From Heyndrickxia shackletonii (GTDB lineage Bacteria; Bacillota; Bacilli; Bacillales; Bacillaceae_C), in NCBI RefSeq assembly GCF_001420715.1, contig NZ_LJJC01000004.1, positions 3,553,740-3,617,739 on the forward strand: a stretch of DNA of 64,000 bases, written 5' to 3'. How positions within the stretch are numbered: position 1 is the first letter of the stretch; each line of letters opens with the position of its first letter. Positions 51,786 through 59,209 of this stretch are shown piece by piece. The notes below the pieces were generated by a model, which had not been told where the DNA came from, made no database searches, and worked only from the letters and a program-made list of their open reading frames with translations. The translations under genes were made by a program, and so were the position numbers.

Positions 51786-52966
51786 ATATTTATTTTCATC
51801 CCAAAAAGAACATATTTGTTCATATAGATAAAGAGAATGGACCATATTTTTGGGGTAAAAATGATGAATTTCTTCCATGTCTAGAAGATGAGGTTCCACC
51901 TTTCTTTTCTTTTAAAATGAAAACAAACAAAATGAGGATTGGACCACTAATTGGGATATTAATAAGTCGAAATCGCCGCAATGAAGTGATCGGTGACAGT
52001 GAATTATACATCGGTATACAAAAAGAATTACAGAAAATGGGTGGTCTTTCCTTTCTCTATAGTCTTGAGGATTGCAGAAAGGATTATATCAATGGCATTT
52101 GCTATTGCACGGAGGAAGAAAGATGGATTCAAGCAGCCTTTCCCTACCCGCAATTAGTTTATAATCGAATTTCATATAGAAAACAAGAGATAGAGGAATC
52201 GTTTATTCAGCACGTGGAATGGATCAGGAAAAATGATATTATTTTGTTCAACCCTGGATTTATTGATAAATTTTTGATGCATCAAATTTTTTCGAAAAAT
52301 ACTCAGTTAAAACCATTGCTGCCAGACACTATTTTCGTTGGAGAAGACAGCAATGCCTTCCAGCAGTTTATACACACCCACAAAAGACTGTATTTAAAAC
52401 CCACTAAAAGCTCTCAAGGAAACGGCATAAAACTATTAACGGTTGAAAAGGATAACAGATTTCAAATACGAACGAATGCAAAGATTGAATATCTCACAAC
52501 ACTGCCTGTTCTCATACGTTACTTAGAAAATCATTGTTTGAAACAACCTTATATTGCACAAGAAGCCATTGACAGTGATTTAATGAACGGGAAAAAATAT
52601 GATTTTCGTATCCTCTCCCATTTTGAAAAAAACAAGTACAAAATAACAGGCATCGGAGTTAGGATGGCCAAAACAGACGGAATCACGACCCATGTTTCAA
52701 AGGGAGGAGAAATATTTCCCTTTCAGCCTAAGACTCATAAAAGATTAATTCATGACTTCAAAAGAATTGTCGATGAATGCGGAAAGTCACTTTCGCATGA
52801 TCTTGGATTTTTCGGAGAATTTTCGATGGATATAGGAATGGATACGAACGGAAAGCTTTGGATATTTGAGGTAAATGCGAAACCAATGAAGTTTGATGAG
52901 TTGGAAATAGAAAGAAATAAGATGACAAAGTTAATTCGACTTTTTTATGAGCTGACCAATTTTTAA
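51782..52966 (+). CDS. YheC/YheD family ATP-grasp protein, fourth of four
   Basis: A 394-residue paralogue. RIGPLIGILISRNRR opens the ATP-grasp part, RLYLKPTKSSQGNGIKLL is the ATP-binding loop (with KPT replacing KPxNG of the others) and IFEVNAKPMKFD the metal site (NAKPM in place of NSKPG). Its first 60 residues are shorter than those of the first and third genes. It overlaps the third gene by four bases. The altered motifs mark it as the most diverged member of the set; a catalytic role is uncertain. Confidence 0.83.
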   Translation: MNIYFHPKKNIFVHIDKENGPYFWGKNDEFLPCLEDEVPPFFSFKMKTNKMRIGPLIGILISRNRRNEVIGDSELYIGIQKELQKMGGLSFLYSLEDCRKDYINGICYCTEEERWIQAAFPYPQLVYNRISYRKQEIEESFIQHVEWIRKNDIILFNPGFIDKFLMHQIFSKNTQLKPLLPDTIFVGEDSNAFQQFIHTHKRLYLKPTKSSQGNGIKLLTVEKDNRFQIRTNAKIEYLTTLPVLIRYLENHCLKQPYIAQEAIDSDLMNGKKYDFRILSHFEKNKYKITGIGVRMAKTDGITTHVSKGGEIFPFQPKTHKRLIHDFKRIVDECGKSLSHDLGFFGEFSMDIGMDTNGKLWIFEVNAKPMKFDELEIERNKMTKLIRLFYELTNF

Positions 52967-53016
52967 TACGTTATAATATAGCTATCATAAAAGAATTAAT
53001 AGGAGGACTGGTATCT

Positions 53017-53229
53017 TTGATCCAACATTTCCAATATAAATCCTTATACATGAATGAGAACTTACCTGGATGGTCCTTCTCGTTTTATTATCAAAAACAA
53101 ATGATTACCGGTATTTACCACCCAGATGGAAGAATTGAGTGGAAAACAGAAGGATTTAGTCCAGATAATGAAGATGAGATAAAAAAACAAATCCATGAGA
53201 TTATGCTTTTTCATGTATATGATAAATAA
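53017..53229 (+). CDS. yheE: YheE family protein
   Basis: A 70-residue protein starting at a TTG after AGGAGGACTGGTATCT, reading MIQHFQYKSLYMNENLPGWS and then SFYYQKQMITGIYHPDG with a C-terminal acid-rich part. It matches B. subtilis YheE in length and text and follows the yheC/yheD genes as there. Function is unknown; sporulation control is likely by position. A dispersed repeat begins in its stop codon. Confidence 0.85.
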   Translation: MIQHFQYKSLYMNENLPGWSFSFYYQKQMITGIYHPDGRIEWKTEGFSPDNEDEIKKQIHEIMLFHVYDK

Positions 53230-53365
53230 GAAAAACGCAAGCACCTTGCCTAAAAGTGCGAATTTCTTCGTCTGAGCCGGAGATACAGAAGACGCGAAGA
53301 GGATTTTCCGATGCCCAAACCATCAGGGAGAAAACGCAGAAATACGCTAGCTACTGTCGTCCTTA
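53228..53365 (+). repeat. Dispersed repeat, diverged copy starting at the yheE stop codon
   Basis: Begins AAGAAAAACGCAAGCACCTTGCC, sharing bases with the TAA stop of yheE, and runs on through GCGAATTTCTTCGTCTGAG, GGAGATACAGAAGACGCG and ACGCAGAAATACGCTAGC. The 3' outer arm is lost. The stem GAATTTCTTCGT/GCAGAAATACGC has decayed only partly. Confidence 0.65.
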
Positions 53366-53451
53366 ATTTACCATGATAATGGATGAATGCAACCATCCGT
53401 CCGATGCTTAAACTAAGCAGGAACAATATTTCATAAGGAGATGTGGTTGCA

Positions 53452-53643
53452 TTGTCAATGTTTAAGGACCCGGAGTTTCTTCCGGACACACATTATGAAG
53501 GAAAAGATAAAGCATATTTAGATGTTGATAGGATGATAAACGAAGGGATGTCCGGCGGTTCTGTCCATATGCGCCAAGACTCCACAAATATTGAAGAAGC
53601 AGTTGATTTATTCGAGGAAGATCCTCCTACTGAAGTAAAGTAA
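53452..53643 (+). CDS. Small conserved acidic protein, unknown function
   Basis: A 63-residue frame reading MSMFKDPEFLPDTHYEGKDK, then AYLDVDRMINEGMSGGSVHM and an acidic tail (IEEAVDLFEEDPPTEVK). Soluble, no membrane segment, negatively charged. AAGGAGAT precedes a TTG at 53452; a GTG three codons earlier overlaps that site, and an ATG follows two codons later. I cannot name the family with certainty. A dispersed repeat begins at its stop codon, as at yheE. Confidence 0.65.
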   Translation: MSMFKDPEFLPDTHYEGKDKAYLDVDRMINEGMSGGSVHMRQDSTNIEEAVDLFEEDPPTEVK

Positions 53644-53797
53644 GAAAAGCGGAAGCGCCTTGCTCATCGGCGTACGGATTTCGTAGTCTTCGACTGAGAT
53701 AAAGGAAACACAGTGAGGTAGTTCACGAACTGATGTTGACTTATCGTAGGGAGGAGACGGAGAAATCCGCTAGCCGATAGGCGCTGGAGCTAGACAG
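53643..53797 (+). repeat. Dispersed repeat, reference copy without module
   Basis: The cleanest copy: AGAAAAGCGGAAGCGCCTTG to GGCGCTGGAGCTAGACA, 155 bp. Stems AGCGCCT/AGGCGCT, ATCGGC/GCCGAT and CGGATTTC/GAAATCCG are all perfect and nest in order, so the element can fold into one long interrupted hairpin. It overlaps the stop codon of the preceding gene by one base. It contains no open frame. Confidence 0.9.
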
Positions 53798-53865
53798 GAT
53801 TAAACTTGTTAAATAATTTATAGTATATTAACTTATATTTTCTTGTCTTCTAAGAAAGGTATTGA

Positions 53866-53890
53866 AACAATCCTGAAATCAGGGTTGTTT
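53866..53890 (+). terminator. Terminator after the small acidic protein gene and repeat
   Basis: AACAATCCTG and CAGGGTTGTT (one G-T pair) with an AAAT loop, then eight Ts. It lies beyond the repeat copy at 53643, so the repeat is probably the 3' part of that transcript. Confidence 0.8.
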
Positions 53891-54053
53891 TTTTTATCAT
53901 TGAGAAATTTTACAATTAATCCATTTAAAAATGGTCTACGTCTTACTCCCATCGCTTATCGGCAGGCAGATTTGTTCTGTAAATTAAATTTTTTGAAAGC
54001 TTCTTCTTTTTCTAATACAATATTTCTTAAGACATGCAAAATGAGGTATTGAT

Positions 54054-54989
54054 ATGATTAAACAATTGAAAAAGCATTATCCAAATGCCATTGTGCAGCC
54101 AACACTTCCAGAGCTAAATCACTATTATTGCTTTTATATTGACACAGAAAATGTTTACATAGCTATTCCCGAAGCTGATATATCACAACCAGAATTAGAA
54201 TTGTTGAACTCCCTTTTTCCGATATTTTCTCGTACGTTACATTTAAATCAAGGAATAAAGGCACAGGAATGGTATGAATTCCTGCTTGGTTCAGATACCG
54301 AGATACCGGAAGAGTCAAAAAATGACGAGTTTCGCATTATTCAATATTCTATTTCCGAGTACAAAGAAGCATTTGAATTAAAGGATATTGAAGAAGCTTT
54401 CCATAATATTTTTTCACACCCTGTTATTCCGATTTTCATCTCCCAAACAGAAGGGATAATAGTAGAAACAAATCACCCCCTTTCATTGTCGGTTCAAGAT
54501 CTATATTCTGCCATTCAAGTGTTTGAAAGTGATTTTTACTTTAAAATCCACTTCTTCCTTGGCCAATTTCGACCTTTGGATTATCAGTTAAAAAGACTGT
54601 ACCAATTAGAACAAAATTTATTTCAATTCGCACTCCAGGAAATGACGAAGGAAAGAATTCATACTTTTGCAAACGTTTTTCCATTATTTTCACTTAAAAA
54701 TGTTGATTCTACCTCAAGAAAGCTTTTGTTTACACGAATTTTTGAAGCATTTGAGGAAGACAAGGATTTATGGAATACCATTAAACTTTATTTAGAAAAT
54801 CACTCTAATACTAGCCAAACAGCTAAACAACTGTTCCTGCACCGAAACAGCTTGCAATATAAGATTGATAAATTTATTGAAAAGACTGGAAGTGACTTAA
54901 AAAGCTTTTCAGGTGCATTGACCACCTACTTAGCTTGCTTAGATTATGAAGGGTTGGAACATGGAAATAAAAAGATGCCGAAAAATTAG
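54054..54989 (+). CDS. PucR/CdaR-type transcriptional regulator
   Basis: A 311-residue protein. The C-terminus (about 250-300) carries the PucR-type helix-turn-helix: TSQTAKQLFLHRNSLQYKID followed by KFIEKTGSDLKSFSGALTTY. The rest (about 1-240) has no domain I can name. Such regulators control purine or sugar-acid use in other systems. Its place just before msmX suggests a link to that ATPase gene (inference). ATGAGGTATTGAT precedes the ATG. Confidence 0.75.
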   Translation: MIKQLKKHYPNAIVQPTLPELNHYYCFYIDTENVYIAIPEADISQPELELLNSLFPIFSRTLHLNQGIKAQEWYEFLLGSDTEIPEESKNDEFRIIQYSISEYKEAFELKDIEEAFHNIFSHPVIPIFISQTEGIIVETNHPLSLSVQDLYSAIQVFESDFYFKIHFFLGQFRPLDYQLKRLYQLEQNLFQFALQEMTKERIHTFANVFPLFSLKNVDSTSRKLLFTRIFEAFEEDKDLWNTIKLYLENHSNTSQTAKQLFLHRNSLQYKIDKFIEKTGSDLKSFSGALTTYLACLDYEGLEHGNKKMPKN

Positions 54990-55047
54990 TCCGAATTTTT
55001 GTGCAATCTGACCATTTTTAAATGAAAGGTCTTACCTTAAGATAATA

Positions 55048-55229
55048 AGAAAAGTGCAAGCGCCGCAGCTCTAGCGTACGGATTTCGTAGTCTTCAACTG
55101 AGATAAAGGAAACACAGCGAGCTAGTTCACGAGCTGATGTTGACTTATCGTAGGGAGGAGACGGAGAAATCCGCTAGCCGATAGGCGCTGGTGAAATTTG
55201 AAGTGCCAATTTCACTTGGAACTAGACAG
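55048..55229 (+). repeat. Dispersed repeat, full copy with module at the 3' end
   Basis: Follows the regulator stop by 59 bp and precedes msmX. The inner 3' stems and GATTTCGTAGTCTTC are intact; the 5' side reads AAGCGCCGCAGCTCTAGCG, so the ATCGGC arm is altered. The 28-bp module insertion (55192-55219) sits at exactly the same place as in the copy at 5203, flanked by TGG. Confidence 0.85.
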
Positions 55230-55300
55230 AGATGAAACTGTACCAATATTAGGTGCAAAAAAATTTTAAAATTAACATAAAGAACGAGGGGGAATGACAG

Positions 55301-56401
55301 TTGGCAGAATTAAAATTAGATCATGTCTACAAAGTTTACGACAATAAAGTGACAGCAGTAAAAGACTTCAATCTACATATTAAAGATAAGGAATTTATTG
55401 TTTTTGTTGGTCCTTCCGGCTGCGGAAAATCTACTACACTTCGAATGATAGCGGGATTAGAGGAAATTTCTGATGGAGATTTTTACATTGATGAGAAACG
55501 GGTAAACGATGTCGCACCAAAAGACCGTGATATTGCGATGGTATTCCAAAACTATGCGCTATATCCACATATGAGCGTTTACGATAATATGGCATTTGGT
55601 CTTAAGCTAAGAAAAGTACCAAAAGCTGAAATTGATCAACGAGTAAAAGAAGCGGCAGGCATTCTTGGACTTGAAGAATATTTATCTCGTAAGCCTAAGG
55701 CATTATCAGGCGGTCAGCGTCAACGTGTTGCATTAGGACGTGCAATCGTACGTGATGCAAAGGTATTCCTTATGGATGAGCCGCTTTCAAACTTAGATGC
55801 AAAATTAAGGGTGCAAATGCGTGCTGAACTTGTAAAATTACATCAAAGATTGAACACTACTACTATTTACGTTACGCATGATCAAACAGAAGCAATGACA
55901 ATGGCAACTAGAATTGTCATCATGAAAGATGGCGTAATCCAACAAGTAGGTACTCCAAAAGAAGTATATGATAATCCTGTTAATATGTTTGTTGCTGGAT
56001 TCATTGGATCCCCTGCAATGAACTTCTTTAAAGGAAAACTTGAAGATGGCAACTTTGTTATTTCGGGCAATGTAAAAGTTGCTGTTCCAGATGGAAAAAT
56101 GAAGGTGCTTCGTGAAAAAGGCTTTGTGGGCAAAAACATTGTATTAGGAATCAGACCTGAAGACATCCATGACGAGCCTATTTTCCTTAATGCATCTCCA
56201 GGATCTAAAATTACTGCTACAATTGAAGTTTCCGAATTAACTGGTGCTGAAACAATGCTTTATTCTCAAATCGAAGGGCAAGAGTTTATCTCCAGAGTTG
56301 ATTCCCGTACAGAGATTCGAATTGGAGATAAAGTGGAGCTGGCATTAGATATGAACAAAGCGCATTTCTTTGATCCGGAAACAGAAATTAATCTAGGTTA
56401 A
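55301..56401 (+). CDS. msmX: Multiple-sugar ABC transporter ATPase MsmX
   Basis: A 366-residue ATPase that energises several carbohydrate importers. Walker A VGPSGCGKST (about 37-46), signature LSGGQRQRV (about 135), Walker B FLMDEPLSNLDAKL and a C-terminal TOBE/MalK-type regulatory domain (GIRPEDIHDEP onward). Length and text match B. subtilis MsmX (365 residues), which works for many importers encoded elsewhere, in agreement with the lack of permease genes here. The initiator is TTG after GAGGGGGAATGACAG. Confidence 0.93.
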   Translation: MAELKLDHVYKVYDNKVTAVKDFNLHIKDKEFIVFVGPSGCGKSTTLRMIAGLEEISDGDFYIDEKRVNDVAPKDRDIAMVFQNYALYPHMSVYDNMAFGLKLRKVPKAEIDQRVKEAAGILGLEEYLSRKPKALSGGQRQRVALGRAIVRDAKVFLMDEPLSNLDAKLRVQMRAELVKLHQRLNTTTIYVTHDQTEAMTMATRIVIMKDGVIQQVGTPKEVYDNPVNMFVAGFIGSPAMNFFKGKLEDGNFVISGNVKVAVPDGKMKVLREKGFVGKNIVLGIRPEDIHDEPIFLNASPGSKITATIEVSELTGAETMLYSQIEGQEFISRVDSRTEIRIGDKVELALDMNKAHFFDPETEINLG

Positions 56402-56449
56402 TAAAATTATTCCTAATTTGCTACCACCCTTTTATTATATATATTTCTT

Positions 56450-56470
56450 GCAATCGGTTTTTCCGATTGC
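56450..56470 (+). terminator. Terminator of msmX
   Basis: GCAATCGG and CCGATTGC form a perfect 8-bp stem with a TTTTT loop, followed by six Ts. Confidence 0.9.
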
Positions 56471-56474
56471 TTTT

Positions 56475-56729
56475 TTATTTCGGGGGCTGATAAGCTATAG
56501 TTTTTGGAAAATCAAACCCGCATTCTCTGCATTTAAATAAATGCACACATTCCTGGCGTTTTGAACTTGTTGGATCACCATCCTCTAATTTTATCAAATC
56601 AATTTCCATATACGGACTGTAGTTTTCATAATAATCATAAATTCTTCCTTGATCCTCCATCTCCTTTCCGCACTGAATACAAGGAATCGTCAGTTCCGAA
56701 ACACCATTACATAATTCACACCACTGCAT
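56475..56729 (-). CDS. Small protein with two CxxC zinc-ribbon-like pairs
   Basis: An 84-residue protein starting MQWCELCNGVSELTIPCIQC. Cysteine pairs CELC (4-7), CIQC (17-20) and CREC (about 70-73) and a nearby Cys/His (ECVHLFKC) suggest zinc binding. The start at 56729 has TGGGGGGA upstream; the frame extends further but through a repeat copy. I do not recognise the family. It is convergent with msmX. Confidence 0.7.
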   Translation of the reverse strand: MQWCELCNGVSELTIPCIQCGKEMEDQGRIYDYYENYSPYMEIDLIKLEDGDPTSSKRQECVHLFKCRECGFDFPKTIAYQPPK

Positions 56730-56756
56730 GGAATCCCCCCATTTTAAGACTCTGTG

Positions 56757-56861
56757 TAGTTTCAAGTGAAATTGGCACTTCAAATTTCACCAGCGCCTAT
56801 CGGCTAGCGGTTTTCTCCGTCATCCGAATGCTAGAGCTGAGATGCTTCCACTTTTCTTTTA
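56757..56861 (-). repeat. Dispersed repeat, shortened copy with module
   Basis: Reverse orientation. The 3' end (AGTGAAATTGGCACTTCAAA module, CAGCGCCTATCGGCTAGCGG) is joined directly to a short 5' remnant (TGCTAGAGC...GCTTCCACTTTTCTTTTA). The centre of the element is missing. It lies just upstream of the zinc-ribbon-like gene. Confidence 0.75.
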
Positions 56862-56932
56862 TGGTGTGTAATCTTCTATAAAATCATTCTGCAAATGGCA
56901 TGGATTCGGAATAAATTTCCTAATTATTTTGT

Positions 56933-56962
56933 TGTATATTTTATGTTTAAAAAAACATAATA
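56933..56962 (+). promoter_or_regulatory. Sigma-G type promoter of the SASP gene
   Basis: TGTATA at 56933-56938 and CATAATA at 56956-56962 with a 17-bp spacer match the forespore sigma-G (and sigma-F) consensus. Transcription should start near 56970, giving a leader of about 110 nt before the start codon. Confidence 0.75.
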
Positions 56963-56984
56963 CTAGTACAAGCAGCAAACAACA

Positions 56985-57047
56985 TTGGGTTATACCATAG
57001 ATGGTCACAAAGTAATTTGTGTGCTGGTGCAAGTCCAGCTAACCCAA
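56985..57047 (+). ncRNA. Cloverleaf-like structured element in the SASP leader
   Basis: A closing 8-bp stem TTGGGTTA/TAACCCAA encloses three consecutive hairpins: ACCAT-AG-ATGGT (56994-57005), CACAAA-GTAA-TTTGTG (57006-57021) and GCTGG-TGCAAGT-CCAGC (57023-57039). Every stem is perfectly paired and the helices abut with only a few unpaired bases. A CCA follows the 3' arm, and the last hairpin has tRNA-like T-arm geometry (5 bp, 7-base loop). The 2-base and 4-base loops of the other arms exclude a normal tRNA. It stands 33 bases before the SASP start. Family unknown to me. Confidence 0.65.
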
Positions 57048-57079
57048 CCAAAAAAAATCAACGAGGAGATGACAGAATT

Positions 57080-57286
57080 ATGGCACGTAACAACAATTCT
57101 AACCAATTAGTAGCTCCTGGAGCACAACAAGCAATTGATCAAATGAAGTATGAAATTGCTTCTGAATTTGGTGTTAACCTTGGTGCAGATACAACTTCTC
57201 GCGCTAATGGATCTGTTGGAGGAGAAATTACAAAACGCCTTGTTCAAATGGCTGAACAACAATTAGGCGGAGGCTTCCATCAATAA
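57080..57286 (+). CDS. sspB: Alpha/beta-type small acid-soluble spore protein
   Basis: A 68-residue DNA-binding spore protein that saturates spore DNA, forces an A-like helix and protects from UV and heat. Both family signatures are present: [19 protein letters not shown] (with the GPR protease site between Glu and Phe/Ala region) and [19 protein letters not shown]. The start at 57080 ([10 protein letters not shown]) has GAGGAGATGACAG upstream; the frame runs further upstream only through the leader. The place, near yheE, fits B. subtilis sspB. Expression should be in the forespore via the sigma-G promoter. Confidence 0.93.
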   Translation: MARNNNSNQLVAPGAQQAIDQMKYEIASEFGVNLGADTTSRANGSVGGEITKRLVQMAEQQLGGGFHQ

Positions 57287-57311
57287 TCAAAAATAAATAT
57301 AGTAATGGCTT

Positions 57312-57334
57312 GGGAGACACCGTGAGTGTCTCCC
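57312..57334 (+). terminator. Terminator of the SASP gene
   Basis: GGGAGACAC and GTGTCTCCC, a perfect 9-bp stem with a CGTGA loop, followed by a T-rich tail. Confidence 0.9.
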
Positions 57335-57346
57335 TTTAATTTTTGG

Positions 57347-57466
57347 CACCAGCACCTACTTTTATGCCTTCTTCTCCCTGAGGGTAAAACATCGGCTCGT
57401 GAACTGTGTTCCCATTATCTCAGTGGAAGCCTACGAAATCCATATGCCTAGAAGTGTCGCTTTTCT
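57347..57466 (-). repeat. Dispersed repeat, diverged copy after the fumarase gene
   Basis: Reverse orientation; its 5' end (AGAAAAGCGACACTTC) begins three bases past the fumarase stop codon, co-oriented with fumarase. TACGAAATCCATATGC, TATCTCAGTGG, GTTCACGAGCC and CACCAGCACC-like ends are recognisable; the inner 3' stem is lost. Confidence 0.65.
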
Positions 57467-57469
57467 ACC

Positions 57470-58855
57470 TTATTTAAGGTTTACCATTTTACTTGGATCA
57501 ATCCATTGATTATATTGTTCCTCTGTTAAGTACCCTGTTTTAATTGCAGCTTCCTTCAAGGTGGTCCCTTCTTTAAACGCTAATTTTGCAATTTCAGCTG
57601 CTTTTTCATAACCAATATGCGGGTTAAGTGCAGTCACCAGCATTAAGGAACGATTTACATTTTCAGTAATAACCTCTTTATTCGGTTCAATTCCTACCGC
57701 ACATCTTTCATCAAATGATTTGATACTGTCTGCTAGTAGATGTAAAGACTGCAGAAAATTATAGATAATAACTGGTTTGAATACATTTAATTCAAAGTTT
57801 CCTTGGCTTGCAGCAAAACCTATAGCTGCATCATTTCCAAACACTTGAACAGCTACCATCGTAAGGGCTTCACTTTGTGTCGGATTTACTTTGCCAGGCA
57901 TGATGGAACTTCCTGGTTCATTCGCAGGGATGGAAATTTCGCCAATTCCACTTCTTGGTCCACTTGCTAACCATCTAACATCATTTGCAATTTTCATTAA
58001 ATCTGCTGCAAGTCCCTTTAACGCACCATGTACATGAACTATTTCATCATGGCTGGTTAAGGCATGGAATTTGTTATCGGATGAACGGAAAGCATAACCC
58101 ATTTGCTCATTTAATTGTTTTGCTACCTCTTCACCAAAACGCGGGTCAGCATTAATCCCAGTACCAACTGCTGTACCGCCGATTGCCAAACTTAATATAT
58201 GACCCGCGCTTTCTTTGATCATTTGCTCACTTTTTTCCAGCATTGCTCTCCAGCCGCTGATCTCTTGGCCAAGTGTTAATGGAGTAGCATCCTGAAGATG
58301 GGTCCGGCCAATTTTAATAATATCCATAAATGCTTGTTCTTTTTGCGCTAAAGTATTTTTCAATTGTTCAATGGACGGCAATAATCTTGTTTGTAATTCA
58401 TGAAACGCTGCAATATGCATAGCAGTCGGAAATGTGTCATTTGAGCTTTGCGACATATTAATATCGTCATTCGGATGAATTTTTTCCTCACTATTTTGCC
58501 CTTTCAGTATTTCATTTGCCCGTCTTGCTATCACTTCATTTACATTCATATTAGATTGTGTACCGCTTCCTGTTTGCCAAACAACGAGTGGAAAATGATC
58601 ATCAAATCTACCTTCTAAAACTTCCTCACATGCTTTCACAATCGCAGTGCTTTTTGTTTCGGATAGTTTTCCGAGTCTTTGATTTACAACGGCTGCGGCT
58701 TTTTTAAGTTGAGCAAAAGCACGGACAACCTCCATCGGCATTTTTTCAGAACCAATCGGGAAATTCTCTTTACTTCTTTGAGTTTGAGCCCCCCAATATT
58801 TATCTGCTGGAACTTTCATTTCTCCTAAGGTATCTTTTTCAATACGATATTCCAT
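57470..58855 (-). CDS. citG: Fumarate hydratase, class II
   Basis: A 461-residue class II fumarase that interconverts fumarate and malate in the citric-acid cycle. Motifs: [18 protein letters not shown] (about 94-111), [14 protein letters not shown] and the superfamily signature [13 protein letters not shown] (about 315-327). Length and text match Bacillus CitG. AAGGAGG stands eight bases before the ATG at 58855; the previous ATG codon is also possible. It is convergent with the SASP gene. Confidence 0.95.
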   Translation of the reverse strand: MEYRIEKDTLGEMKVPADKYWGAQTQRSKENFPIGSEKMPMEVVRAFAQLKKAAAVVNQRLGKLSETKSTAIVKACEEVLEGRFDDHFPLVVWQTGSGTQSNMNVNEVIARRANEILKGQNSEEKIHPNDDINMSQSSNDTFPTAMHIAAFHELQTRLLPSIEQLKNTLAQKEQAFMDIIKIGRTHLQDATPLTLGQEISGWRAMLEKSEQMIKESAGHILSLAIGGTAVGTGINADPRFGEEVAKQLNEQMGYAFRSSDNKFHALTSHDEIVHVHGALKGLAADLMKIANDVRWLASGPRSGIGEISIPANEPGSSIMPGKVNPTQSEALTMVAVQVFGNDAAIGFAASQGNFELNVFKPVIIYNFLQSLHLLADSIKSFDERCAVGIEPNKEVITENVNRSLMLVTALNPHIGYEKAAEIAKLAFKEGTTLKEAAIKTGYLTEEQYNQWIDPSKMVNLK

Positions 58856-58965
58856 CATACATTCCTCCTTAAGCGTCATACACTATACATTTGTTTCCTA
58901 ATTGACCCATTTTCATGTTTATTTTCTCATATTTATTTTTAAAGTTCATGTGGAATGCTTATAAC

Positions 58966-59113
58966 AAATACGTAGGGATTTCGTAGTCACAAGCGAGAAA
59001 AAGGGAAACACAGTGAGGTAGTTCAAGAGCTAATGTTGGCTTATCATAGGAAGGAGACGGAGAAATCCGTTAGCCAATAGGTGTTGGTGAAATTTGCACT
59101 TTGAGGTAGACGG
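58966..59113 (+). repeat. Dispersed repeat, diverged copy upstream of citG
   Basis: Runs from AATACGTAGGGATTTCGTAG to GGTGAAATTTGCAC and GGTAGACGG, with CACAGTGAGGTAGTTCAAGA and GGCTTATCATAGGAAGGAGA between. Stem CGGATTTC has become GGGATTTC against GAAATCCG. The 5' outer arm is missing. It accounts for most of 58856-59162. Confidence 0.75.
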
Positions 59114-59162
59114 AACTCTTTTTTTAAAGTTAACTATTATAAATTTCTAAAAAAAAACTAAA

Positions 59163-59190
59163 AAAGCAACTTCGATTTAGAAGTCGCTTT
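59163..59190 (-). terminator. Terminator of the MFS gene
   Basis: AAAGCAACTTC and GAAGTCGCTTT pair with one mismatch around GATTTA; the reverse strand runs into TTTTTTAG. Confidence 0.8.
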
Positions 59191-59209
59191 CCATTCAAGC
59201 TATTTTTCT

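Noticed and set aside
56561-56881. Forward open frame opposite the zinc-ribbon-like gene
   Set aside because: It runs antisense through that gene and a repeat copy; the reverse frame has the Cys pairs and a good ribosome-binding site.
56985-57047. A tRNA gene before the SASP gene
   Set aside because: The closing stem, a T-arm-like hairpin and CCA fit, but the D-arm position has a two-base loop and the anticodon position lacks a seven-base loop with a readable anticodon.
57021-57047. Cobalamin riboswitch, suggested by GGTGCAAGTCCAG
   Set aside because: Only this short block resembles the B12 aptamer; the GCCACTG box and the multi-arm core are missing, and the downstream gene is a SASP.
57017-57079. 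Longer N-terminus for the SASP
   Set aside because: It would translate the structured leader and lacks a site; the family begins MARNN.
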